Shown here: one piece after another, positions 1-6,427 of the stretch | Numbering within the stretch: the first letter of the stretch is position 1 | Layout: each line of letters opens with the position of its first letter | Source of the DNA: Microcoleus asticus IPMA8 | GTDB taxonomy: Bacteria > Cyanobacteriota > Cyanobacteriia > Cyanobacteriales > Microcoleaceae | DNA: 18,887 bases | Reading direction: 5' to 3' | Assembly: GCF_013179805.1 (NCBI RefSeq) | Contig: NZ_SRRZ01000140.1 | Location: 1-18,887, forward strand | Translations under genes and position numbers: made by a program | Notes under the pieces: model-generated | Told to the model about the DNA's origin: nothing | Seen by the model: only the letters and a program-made list of their open reading frames with translations | Databases searched by the model: none

Positions 1-953
1 CCAAAACCGGCAACATTATTATTGACTTGGCAATTTTCTAAAGTTAAAGTGCTGCTACTTCCTGTTTGAATGCCACCACCGGCGCTAGTTGTCTGATTAT
101 TTGGGTCAGTACCAGAAACTTTGCCGTTGGCAACAATCAAGTTTTTTAGAGTAACATTGGTTGAAGCTTCAGTGAGGATTACCCGCGAAGCACTGTTGCC
201 GCTGACGGTTAAATTGGCTGCACCAACTGCATCAATTGTCAAGTTTTTGTTGATGACAAGTTGACCGGAAGTGAGAGTAATTGTTTGGCTGGCAAGAGTG
301 GAGGCAAATTGAATGGTATCGCCGGCCGCTGCGGAGGCGATTGCATCTCTCAATGAACCGGACCCGCTATCCTTATTGTTGGTAACGGTAATAGTCTTTA
401 AAGTCCCTTGATAATCCGCCATTGCCTCTGGAGTCAAGGCTAGCGGTGCTTCAATATCACCATTGGCAAACTCCAAATTCCAGTTACCGCCGCGGCCAGT
501 GCGATCGCTAGATGCCGCAATATCAGCCCCGGTTAACTCGCCCAGGCGATCGACAAAATCGCTTCCCGATCCCGCAGCAACATCGCAACCGTAAAGCACA
601 ATATCAGCTTGGTCGCTCAGGGCATTTCGCCACTCTTGCAACTGGCTTTCATATTGCGGCAAATTATCCGAATTCAACGTCGCAGAACCTAGCTGCAAGC
701 TGCCAGAATTGCCGTGAGAAAAAATGTGAACTTGGTCTACAGTTCCTCCCGCAGCAGAAATTGTTTGCAGTTTCGCAGTAATTTGCTCGACTCCGTTGCC
801 ATTTTTATCGAAAATGATAATCTCTGCGCCCGGAAGCACGCCACCCGCAAGAGTTTGATAGTCATCTAACTCGGAATCAATGAAGATAATAGATTTAGAA
901 CGAGAATTGCGGATCGCAGATTGTGAATCAATACTGGCAAAAGTTGAGTTCAT
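1..953 (-). CDS. DUF4347 domain protein with beta-helix region, C-terminus outside window
   Basis: This is the first 317 codons of a reading frame that stays open to the left edge, so the C-terminus is missing. Residues about 20-185 form a DUF4347 domain, with VHIFSHGNSG around His80 and LYGCDVA around Cys123. The conserved linker PLALTPEAMADYQG follows. From about residue 188 the protein becomes Thr/Asn/Gly-rich with the repeated short strands of a right-handed beta-helix (for example SLRDAIASAAAGDTIQF, LTLENCQVNNN). It aligns without gaps to the protein at 1660-4872 over about the first 235 residues, so the two are close paralogues. The ATG at 953 is chosen because this alignment begins there and AGGG lies 8 nt upstream. 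No classical signal peptide is visible; such proteins are usually thought to leave by a C-terminal signal (type I secretion), which cannot be checked here. Enzymatic function is unknown. Confidence 0.85.
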   Translation of the reverse strand, partial: MNSTFASIDSQSAIRNSRSKSIIFIDSELDDYQTLAGGVLPGAEIIIFDKNGNGVEQITAKLQTISAAGGTVDQVHIFSHGNSGSLQLGSATLNSDNLPQYESQLQEWRNALSDQADIVLYGCDVAAGSGSDFVDRLGELTGADIAASSDRTGRGGNWNLEFANGDIEAPLALTPEAMADYQGTLKTITVTNNKDSGSGSLRDAIASAAAGDTIQFASTLASQTITLTSGQLVINKNLTIDAVGAANLTVSGNSASRVILTEASTNVTLKNLIVANGKVSGTDPNNQTTSAGGGIQTGSSSTLTLENCQVNNNVAGF

Positions 954-981
954 TTCGCATACCCTATGAGAATGTTTGCTA

Positions 982-1000
982 TTTGCTGGTAGATTCACCT
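982..1000 (-). promoter_or_regulatory. Leader motif shared by the three DUF4347 genes (copy A)
   Basis: Read on the minus strand, AGGTGAATCTACCAGCAAA lies 35 nt (measured from ATCTAC) upstream of the start codon at 953. The same core, ATCTACyAnyAAw, precedes the genes starting at 4872 and 6068, both at exactly 28 nt. Its role (operator, mRNA leader element or residue of duplication) is unknown. Confidence 0.4.
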
Positions 1001-1027
1001 TGAAAGCAGAAGGCTAGAGATGCAGTA

Positions 1028-1048
1028 GGCAGAAGGCAGAAGGCAGAA
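1028..1048. repeat. Heptamer tandem repeat, GGCAGAA x3
   Basis: Three exact tandem copies of GGCAGAA occupy these positions, preceded by degenerate copies (AGCAGAAGGC at about 1004-1013). Heptameric short tandem repeats (STRR) are well known in filamentous cyanobacteria. The run lies in the upstream region of the left-edge DUF4347 gene. Confidence 0.7.
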
Positions 1049-1167
1049 TTAAAACCTCAATTATAAATCTTGGAGATGAAATTATAGGGAAAAATTTTAT
1101 TTTTCTCCCTGGCTTAAATCCGAGACTTGTATCCATAATTACAGCGTATCCCAACTTGATGAAGCAC

Positions 1168-1194
1168 TAGGGAAACGGCACTGCCGTTTCCCTA
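1168..1194. repeat. Perfect 13-bp inverted repeat with 1-nt centre
   Basis: TAGGGAAACGGCA at 1168-1180 and its exact reverse complement TGCCGTTTCCCTA at 1182-1194 are separated by a single base. It has no flanking T-run and is far from gene ends (466 bp beyond the stop at 1660), so it resembles a dispersed palindromic repeat more than a terminator. It would extrude as a tight hairpin or cruciform. Confidence 0.75.
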
Positions 1195-1583
1195 GGGGAA
1201 TCAATCGATAGGCGGGTGTACTTCATAAAGCTGCAATCTGCTGTAGGTTTTGCTGTGTAAGGATTGCGAGTTTTCTAGGCATTAACCGCAGAGGATGTAA
1301 TGTAAATATCCCTGGACGTAGAACCTCTATATCGCAGGTTTGGAATGCGCACCTTACCGATATAATTAGCGCATCATACCATTTTCAAGCCTTAGTCCTG
1401 GTAAATTATGAAAACATATCTGCGGTTCCGAATTCCTGAGAATTGCTCTAGCTAGTACCTCATACATTTGCCTTACTGAAAACCAGGAAAGCCGCATCAA
1501 AGCTTGGCCAATTTAGCTTGTTTCCCCATCGCAAAAAATTCAAAACAATCCGAAATTTAGTTATTGAGAAAGCTTGCTTTATT

Positions 1584-1611
1584 CGGGTGGTGCTTATAGC
1601 GCACCTACCCG
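1584..1611. repeat. Hairpin related to the neighbouring one at 1621-1652
   Basis: CGGGTGGTGC (1584-1593) pairs with GCACC-t-ACCCG (1601-1611) across a 7-nt loop, giving 10 base pairs with one bulged base. The word GGTGCTTAT occurs here and again in the hairpin at 1621-1652, so the two are probably duplicated palindromic units. A smaller hairpin, AAAGC-TT-GCTTT, sits beside it at 1569-1580. Confidence 0.6.
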
Positions 1612-1620
1612 AAGTTGCGC

Positions 1621-1652
1621 TGGTAGTAAGGTGCTTATGGATCACCCTACCA
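1621..1652 (-). terminator. Candidate transcription end hairpin of the RTX/DUF4347 gene
   Basis: TGGTAG-taa-GGTG (1621-1633) pairs with CACC-CTACCA (1643-1652) around a 9-nt loop: 10 base pairs with a 3-nt bulge, beginning 8 nt after the stop codon at 1660. There is no U-run after it on the minus strand, so intrinsic termination is uncertain; it may simply be a repeat palindrome in a convenient place. Confidence 0.35.
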
Positions 1653-1659
1653 CAGGCAG

Positions 1660-4600
1660 TTAGATTGTTACCTGAGTGAAATCGCTAGCGGTGAGAATAC
1701 CGGGCGTAACACCGTTAAGCTTCGCTAACAATTGATTGGTGTCCGTCACGCTAATCAAAGTCTGATTATTGCTAGAAGTGATGCTGAGTTGATTGAAACT
1801 CAAACCAGAATTCAACCCAATTAAATCCTCACCCTTGTGGAAATCGGTAATGATGTCGCTACCCAAACTTTGATTTAGGAAAAATACATCATTTCCCGAA
1901 CCGCCAGTCAAAGTATCATCCCCAACATCGCCGGAAAGGAAATCGCTACCAGCACCGCCGCTGAGAATATCATTGCCTTTGCCACCGTACATAGTATCGT
2001 TACCGATGTCGCCGCAGAGCACATCGTTTTCATTGCCACCTAACAGCAAGTCGTTGCCCTCACCGCCATCGAGACTGTCGTTTTCTTTGCCGCCGTAAAG
2101 CGTGTCATTTCCCAGTTGACCGAAAATTAGGTCTGCACCTTCATTGCCAAACGCAATATCGTTGCCGTTTCCAGAATTAATGGTGTCATTTCCTAAGTTG
2201 CCTAAAATGTAGTCGTCGCCATCTTCGCCCAGCAAGATATCGTCATCTTTGCCACCAAAAATGGTGTCGCTGCCAAGGCCGCCGGCAACAGTATCTTTGC
2301 CGATATCTCCCCTCAAAAAGTCCTCGCCATCTCCGCCAACAACAGTGTCATTATCTTTGCCGCCGTAGATGGTATCGTTGCCAGCGCCACCAGAGATGAA
2401 ATCGCTGCCTTCATTGCCGAAAAGCGAGTCGTTATCTGCACCGCCGTCAATGTTGTCATTGCCGCCCATGCCGTAAAGAGTGTCGTTACCAGCAAGCCCG
2501 TTAATTGACTCGTTGATGCCGCCGCCCATGATGAAATCGGAACCTTCAGCGCCGTTGAGAGTTTGTTGGACGGGGTTCGCGGTGATGGCAGCAACGTCGA
2601 GTTGCGGGGCGTTGAGGTCATCCAGCAGGCAAGCATCCGAGGCCGGAGTAGGAGTGGGCGCGGGCGTCGGAGTGGGCGCCGGTGGTGTCGGAGTAGGAGT
2701 GGGCGCGGGCGTCGGAGTAGGTGTCGGAGTAGGTGTCGGAGTTGGCACCGGGACGACACTACCTCCCAATTCAAAAGATCCGCTGTCGACGATCGCACCT
2801 GGAATGGTGTCGCCATCTTGAGGGCGAGTCACGCCGCGCTGATCCGTAGCGGGTGCGCCGGTAGCAATCCCTTTATCAATTGCCGGACTTCCTGTCAGCA
2901 GGGGTCTGACTAAAGCGCCGTTGATGTTTTGCAAAGGGCCGAGTAAAGGGTCTGCGATCGTCACACTTGTCGTCACCTTGGTATCGGTGTTAATCACCGG
3001 CCACTGAAAATTCCCTCCTTGATCGCTATATTGGGCCGTGGTGTGTTGCTGAATGCCCCAAGGGTTTCCTCCGTTGCCCGCTGTATTGTTGGAAAAAATC
3101 GTGTTTTTGAGGGTGACATTATTGGCATCGGCGAAGATACCTCCACCAACCCAGCCGGCGTAATTATCGGCGATCGTCGTGTTAACAATAGTTGTGGGTG
3201 CACCAAGAGTCATTGCACCGCCGAGTTTGTCGTAGCCATCAGCCACAGTAGTAGGAACTGAGTTGCCAGAAAACGTACTGTTAGTAATCGTAGTAGGGGC
3301 ATTTCGCATCCACAGACCGCCACCTTGATTGCCGGCTTTGTTGCCCGCAAAGGTGGTGTTGGCAATGGTCAATCCCTGGTTGGTGCTGTCGCTCAAAATC
3401 GTTACCCCACCACCGTTTCCAGCATTTCCACCGTTGGGTAGCGCCATAACTTCGTTATTTTGGAAGGTGGTGTTTTCCAAAATTACATTGTCCTGGCTAC
3501 CGGTGAACAGATAAGCTGCTCCGCCTTCGCCTCGCCCTTTGTTGTCTTGAAATACGCTTTTGGTAATTTTAATTGTGCCGGAAGGCTCGTCAGTAGAACT
3601 GGCTCTGTCTGTGTAAATTGCGCCGCCGAAACCCCTTAAAAAAGAATTGCCGTTGGGATCGTTTGGGGCGAACTGGCCTGCGGTGGTGTCGTTGCCGATG
3701 AATCGCGAGTTTTCAACTGTTAACTTGCCGTTGAGGCTATTAATTGCGCCGCCGTTAATTCCTAAGTTGTTGGTGAAGTCGCTGTTAACAACGGTGAGGT
3801 TTTTATTACTTGCAAACGCAATACCGCCAGCGCCACGTTCATCGTTGGTTGCAGTGGCTTTATTTCCGGTGAATTTACTGTCGGTAACAGTCAGGGTGTT
3901 GTTCCAGCCGCTGAAGATTGCACCGCCACCTTTATCAGCAACGTTGTTGGTAAACTGAACTTTTTCTACGGTCATCGTTACTTCGTCAGTTGTACCGATC
4001 GCACCCCCGTTATCAGCCGTTTTGCCGTTAGTAATAATGAGGTTTTTGACTGCAAAATTGGTAGCAGTCGCAACGTTGGCATTGACAAAAAAGGCGCGGG
4101 ATGCGTTGTTGCCGCTGATAGTTAAACCCGCTGCGGCGGCGCCGTCAATGGTGATGTTTTTGCCAACGGGAATATTGAGTTGACCGCTGGTGAGGGTAAT
4201 AGTTTGACCGGCTAAACCTGGAGCGAAGGTAATTGTATCCCCTGCAACAGCGGTGGCGATCGCAGCCCTTAATGAACCGAGCCCGCTATCGCTATTGTTG
4301 GCTACCACGATAGTAGCTAAATCACCTTGGTAACTTGCCATAGCCTCGGGACCCAAGGCTAAGGGAGATTCAATTTGGCCAGAAGCAAATTCTAAATTCC
4401 AGTCGCCGTCGCTGCCGGTTATGTTGGTGGAAGCGGCAACGTCAGCCCCGGTTAATTGACTGAAGCGATCGACGAAATTAGCACCTGAACCGGAGGCTAC
4501 ATCGCACCCGTACAGCATGATGTCTGCTTCTGGGGCTAGTGCAGTTTGCCACTTTTCCAACTGGCTTTTGTATTGCTCTATGTTATCTGAACCCAGAGCA

Positions 4601-4872
4601 GTATTGCCAAGTTGTAGGCTGCCAGAATTGCCGTGAGAAATAATGTGAACCGAGTCAATAGCCCCGTTAGTGGAGGCGTATTTTTCAATTTCAGAGCTGA
4701 TTTGTTCGATGCCGTTTTTGGTGCGGTCGAGTATTACTACCTGCTGTCGAGGCAGCACTCCCGCTGCAATTGACTCGTAATCTTCCACGCCGGAGTCAAT
4801 GAAGACTAAGGAGCGCGGTGACCGTTTTTCAAAAGAAGATTGTGAGTTAACTTGAGCGAGTGTAGAACTCAT
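1660..4872 (-). CDS. Secreted DUF4347 / beta-helix / RTX calcium-binding repeat protein
   Basis: A 1070-residue modular protein, probably exported by type I secretion and surface-associated or released. Domains in order: DUF4347, about 20-185 (HGNSG at His80, YGCDVA at Cys123); an Asn/Thr/Gly-rich region, 190-640, with many GGAI and NSTF turns typical of a right-handed beta-helix; a choice-of-anchor-Q-like segment, 640-702 (DPLLGPL, GSPAIDKG, TDQRGVTRP, SGSFEL); a Pro/Thr linker, 707-744; 25 RTX nonapeptides (GGxGxDxL type), 773-997; and a 73-residue tail with DIITDFHKGEDLIGL, a common ending of RTX proteins. The frame extends upstream to a TTG at 5076, but the ATG at 4872 is preferred: it has GGAG 8 nt upstream, matches the start of the paralogue at 953, and follows the shared leader motif. 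RTX repeats bind calcium and fold outside the cell. The specific function is unknown; adhesion or matrix roles are possible. Confidence 0.9.
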   Translation of the reverse strand: MSSTLAQVNSQSSFEKRSPRSLVFIDSGVEDYESIAAGVLPRQQVVILDRTKNGIEQISSEIEKYASTNGAIDSVHIISHGNSGSLQLGNTALGSDNIEQYKSQLEKWQTALAPEADIMLYGCDVASGSGANFVDRFSQLTGADVAASTNITGSDGDWNLEFASGQIESPLALGPEAMASYQGDLATIVVANNSDSGLGSLRAAIATAVAGDTITFAPGLAGQTITLTSGQLNIPVGKNITIDGAAAAGLTISGNNASRAFFVNANVATATNFAVKNLIITNGKTADNGGAIGTTDEVTMTVEKVQFTNNVADKGGGAIFSGWNNTLTVTDSKFTGNKATATNDERGAGGIAFASNKNLTVVNSDFTNNLGINGGAINSLNGKLTVENSRFIGNDTTAGQFAPNDPNGNSFLRGFGGAIYTDRASSTDEPSGTIKITKSVFQDNKGRGEGGAAYLFTGSQDNVILENTTFQNNEVMALPNGGNAGNGGGVTILSDSTNQGLTIANTTFAGNKAGNQGGGLWMRNAPTTITNSTFSGNSVPTTVADGYDKLGGAMTLGAPTTIVNTTIADNYAGWVGGGIFADANNVTLKNTIFSNNTAGNGGNPWGIQQHTTAQYSDQGGNFQWPVINTDTKVTTSVTIADPLLGPLQNINGALVRPLLTGSPAIDKGIATGAPATDQRGVTRPQDGDTIPGAIVDSGSFELGGSVVPVPTPTPTPTPTPTPAPTPTPTPPAPTPTPAPTPTPASDACLLDDLNAPQLDVAAITANPVQQTLNGAEGSDFIMGGGINESINGLAGNDTLYGMGGNDNIDGGADNDSLFGNEGSDFISGGAGNDTIYGGKDNDTVVGGDGEDFLRGDIGKDTVAGGLGSDTIFGGKDDDILLGEDGDDYILGNLGNDTINSGNGNDIAFGNEGADLIFGQLGNDTLYGGKENDSLDGGEGNDLLLGGNENDVLCGDIGNDTMYGGKGNDILSGGAGSDFLSGDVGDDTLTGGSGNDVFFLNQSLGSDIITDFHKGEDLIGLNSGLSFNQLSITSSNNQTLISVTDTNQLLAKLNGVTPGILTASDFTQVTI
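1882..2556 (-). repeat. 25 in-frame 27-bp RTX repeat units
   Basis: This coding segment consists of 25 consecutive nonapeptide codon blocks of the form xGGxGxDxL. Units 2 and 15 (MGGGINESI, NSGNGNDIA) are the most degenerate. The variant YGGK/FGGK recurs at units 8, 12, 18 and 22, pointing to duplication in blocks of about four units. Confidence 0.9.
2641..2745 (-). repeat. Pro/Thr linker-coding repeat
   Basis: Encodes the (PT)n/(PA) hinge between the beta-helix part and the RTX part. The DNA is G-rich on the plus strand and contains a perfect 30-nt direct repeat at 2644-2673 and 2689-2718. The offset is 45 bp, exactly 15 codons, so copy-number change would keep the frame. Confidence 0.85.
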
Positions 4873-4894
4873 ATTGGAGACTCCATTAAGGGCA

Positions 4895-4913
4895 TTATTA
4901 GTAGATACACCCC
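4895..4913 (-). promoter_or_regulatory. Leader motif shared by the three DUF4347 genes (copy B)
   Basis: Minus-strand GGGGTGTATCTACTAATAA, with ATCTAC ending 28 nt before the ATG at 4872. It is nearly the same as copy C (same 28-nt spacing) and similar to copy A. The GGAG ribosome-binding site lies between motif and start. Confidence 0.45.
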
Positions 4914-5307
4914 GGAGTAATCTCATCAGTCTTATTTTATTACATCTTAACACCAAATTTGGATAAACTGCAATATTTAAATTTAATTTATTAAATTTAT
5001 TTTTATCCTGATTTACCTGTTGGCGCTGGTACTGACTGGGATTTTTGGTCGCTAACGCTGGAGAATAGATACTCAAACTTATCGGGAAAATTTAAATAAA
5101 TCCACCTTCTACCATTCCGAGCTTTTCAGCCTGATTTGGCTAACGGTAGCCATTATTTCAGGCATTACGAAATTGTGTAAGTAATTTCTCCTTCAATAAT
5201 TCCTTGAAATTATATTTAGTAGTTTTTATTTGAGTGTGAAATTTTAGGTATAGGCAAACGGTAGTAAGGTACCCATACCAGTATTTCCTGCAAAGGAGAA
5301 CTTAATT

Positions 5308-5355
5308 ATGTACGTTTTGAAAACTGTATATGCTTGGAAGCTGCTAGATTTTTGA
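5308..5355 (+). CDS. Possible 15-residue peptide with strong ribosome-binding site
   Basis: AAAGGAGAA (GGAG at 5295-5298) lies 9 nt before ATG at 5308, a better ribosome-binding site than several real genes here have. The frame MYVLKTVYAWKLLDF ends at TGA 5353-5355. It could be a leader peptide, the relic of a lost gene, or chance. No plus-strand gene follows closely, and I recognise no homologue. Confidence 0.2.
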   Translation: MYVLKTVYAWKLLDF

Positions 5356-5475
5356 TACACCAAAATACTGATTAGAAGTGGGTTTGGTCGCATTTTTTAC
5401 TAACAGTCTAAACTGTCTGATATTAAGTGCCAGTTAATCGCTGGCAATCAAGTTGTTTGTGCGCTGGCGCGGACT

Positions 5476-5504
5476 GTTTGAGGACTGCGATCCTCACTAC
5501 AAAC
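5476..5504. repeat. Imperfect inverted repeat, GTTTGAGGA / TCCTC-acta-CAAAC
   Basis: GTTTGAGGA (5476-5484) pairs with TCCTC (5491-5495) and CAAAC (5500-5504), leaving a 4-nt bulge and a 6-nt loop. The form resembles short palindromic repeats that I recall as dispersed in Microcoleus-like genomes; the copy number here cannot be judged from one window. Confidence 0.45.
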
Positions 5505-5636
5505 GTGATTAGAATTATTCAGCGGGAGTTCCTATGATTGATTGCAGGTTGAGTCAGATCAAATCGTTGATTTCGATCGCGCCTGTGTCCCCTAATTACA
5601 ATTGCATTCAGACCAGTCCCCCTCAATTGCATCACT

Positions 5637-6068
5637 TTACTTATTACCAAATAGTCGATCGCGCCCGATACAGTTGCCGAGTGTGTCGCGATCTCGATCA
5701 GCATAACACGAACCAAATCCGCTTTTTTTACTCATGGAACTCTCCAATTTTGACAATTGGCTTTTGTATGGTTCCAGGTAATCTGAACTGAGGATAACAG
5801 AGCCTAATTGCCGTTTGCCCGATCTACCGCCAGAAGTTGAGCGAGTTTTGTAAATCTGTCCAAGGATAGAGGCATATTTTTGAAGTGTCCAAGTAATTTC
5901 CTTGATGCCGTCCGAGGTGGAGTTGAGTAAAATTACTTCTTCATCAGCCAAAATTCCCGAAACAAAATATCCACCGTCATGGATGCTGGAGCCATTGAAT
6001 ACAAAGCTTCTGGATGGGGCATTTTGGTATTCCGAGGCGGGAATGGTTTCCCTTAAAGAAGTGAACAT
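5637..6068 (-). pseudogene. Decayed DUF4347 gene (third tandem copy)
   Basis: A 143-codon frame whose first 105 residues line up without gaps with the DUF4347 domain of the gene at 1660-4872: SFVFNGSS for SLVFIDSG, DGIKEI for NGIEQI, LQKYAS for IEKYAS, and YKSQL at identical positions 101-105. The signature HGNSG has become GGRSG, so His80 is Gly. After about residue 110 the match fails; the expected YGCDVA segment is lost, the frame ends at TAA, and better resemblance (RVMLIEIATHSA) lies in another frame, implying a frameshift. The rest of a normal protein (beta-helix, RTX) is absent. Yet the start is well preserved: ATG at 6068, GGAGGAGGAA upstream and the shared leader motif. A short protein could still be made, but the original function is probably gone. 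Confidence 0.7.
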
Positions 6069-6427
6069 ATTTCCTCCTCCAAAAGGCAGTTTAGTGGTAG
6101 ATACAGCCTTGGAGTCAGAGCGTCCGAAACTGCCAGCGACCTTATTTATTTCGCTGATTCTTATTTTACCTATCTATCAGTTTCCCCTATTTCTGCGGCA
6201 CTGCCATCCGCGATCGCACGGAATTTATATTCTGCGTGTTTTCCCTTACTTCCGGCAAGCCAGCAATTACATATCGATCCTATATCCTATCGGTGATACC
6301 ACTTTCAAAAAAGAATCCAACTGTAGGCCCGTGCTTCAAACCCCAATAGTCTTCAGTCATTCCCATTCTTTTATCTAAAATCTAAAAGGGTATGACAGTT
6401 AGTCGATCGACCGCGAAACTGCACCGC
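6069..6427. other. 359-bp spacer upstream of the decayed DUF4347 copy
   Basis: Contains the leader motif at 6090-6110 and two ATCTAAA heptamers in tandem at 6374-6387, another short-tandem-repeat trace. A plus-strand open frame covering 5902-6378 runs antisense through the pseudogene and has no protein-like features, so it is not called. No terminator is evident for the membrane-protein gene ending at 6428. Confidence 0.5.
6090..6110 (-). promoter_or_regulatory. Leader motif shared by the three DUF4347 genes (copy C)
   Basis: Minus-strand AAGGCTGTATCTACCACTAAA, with ATCTAC ending exactly 28 nt before the ATG at 6068. It is intact although the downstream gene is decayed. Confidence 0.45.

Larger units (their letters stand above)
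954..1659. other. 706-bp gene-free spacer between two DUF4347 genes
   Basis: I see no convincing gene here. The stretch holds the leader motif of the left gene, a GGCAGAA heptamer run, a 13-bp perfect palindrome, and two related hairpins just downstream of the gene at 1660-4872. A minus-strand TATAAT (complement of 1081-1086) lies about 130 bp upstream of the left gene's start and is a possible -10 box, but no good -35 box accompanies it. A 61-codon minus-strand frame at 1460-1645 shows no recognisable protein features and overlaps both hairpins, so it is not called. Confidence 0.6.
4873..5636. other. Gene-poor spacer upstream of the RTX/DUF4347 gene
   Basis: Holds the leader motif at 4895-4913, an upstream extension of the RTX gene's frame without a good start, a minus-strand TATAAT (complement of 5209-5214, about 337 bp before the ATG) that could be a -10 box, a short plus-strand ORF at 5308-5355, and an inverted repeat at 5476-5504. 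The stretch from about 5605 to 5636 has weak resemblance to the continuation of the decayed DUF4347 gene. I see no other gene. Confidence 0.5.

Noticed and set aside
1460..1645. 61-codon minus-strand ORF
   Set aside because: Spans the two hairpins after the RTX gene and shows no protein-like features.
1882..2556. Regularly spaced short repeats, considered as a CRISPR array
   Set aside because: The 27-bp units are contiguous, degenerate and in frame as RTX nonapeptides; there are no unique spacers.
2480..2913. Two plus-strand ORFs rich in Gly/Val or Arg/Ser
   Set aside because: They are antisense readings of the Pro/Thr linker repeat of the RTX protein.
4873..5076. Upstream extension of the RTX protein to a TTG start
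   Set aside because: No ribosome-binding site at 5076, no similarity to the paralogue in the extra 68 residues, and the ATG at 4872 has a good ribosome-binding site and a matching start.
5519..5716. 65-codon minus-strand ORF overlapping the pseudogene end
   Set aside because: Only weak resemblance to the lost part of DUF4347 (VMLIEIATHSA); better explained as the shifted frame of the pseudogene than as a separate gene.
5902..6378. 158-codon plus-strand ORF
   Set aside because: Runs antisense to the decayed DUF4347 gene and has no domain-like pattern; the minus-strand homology explains the region.
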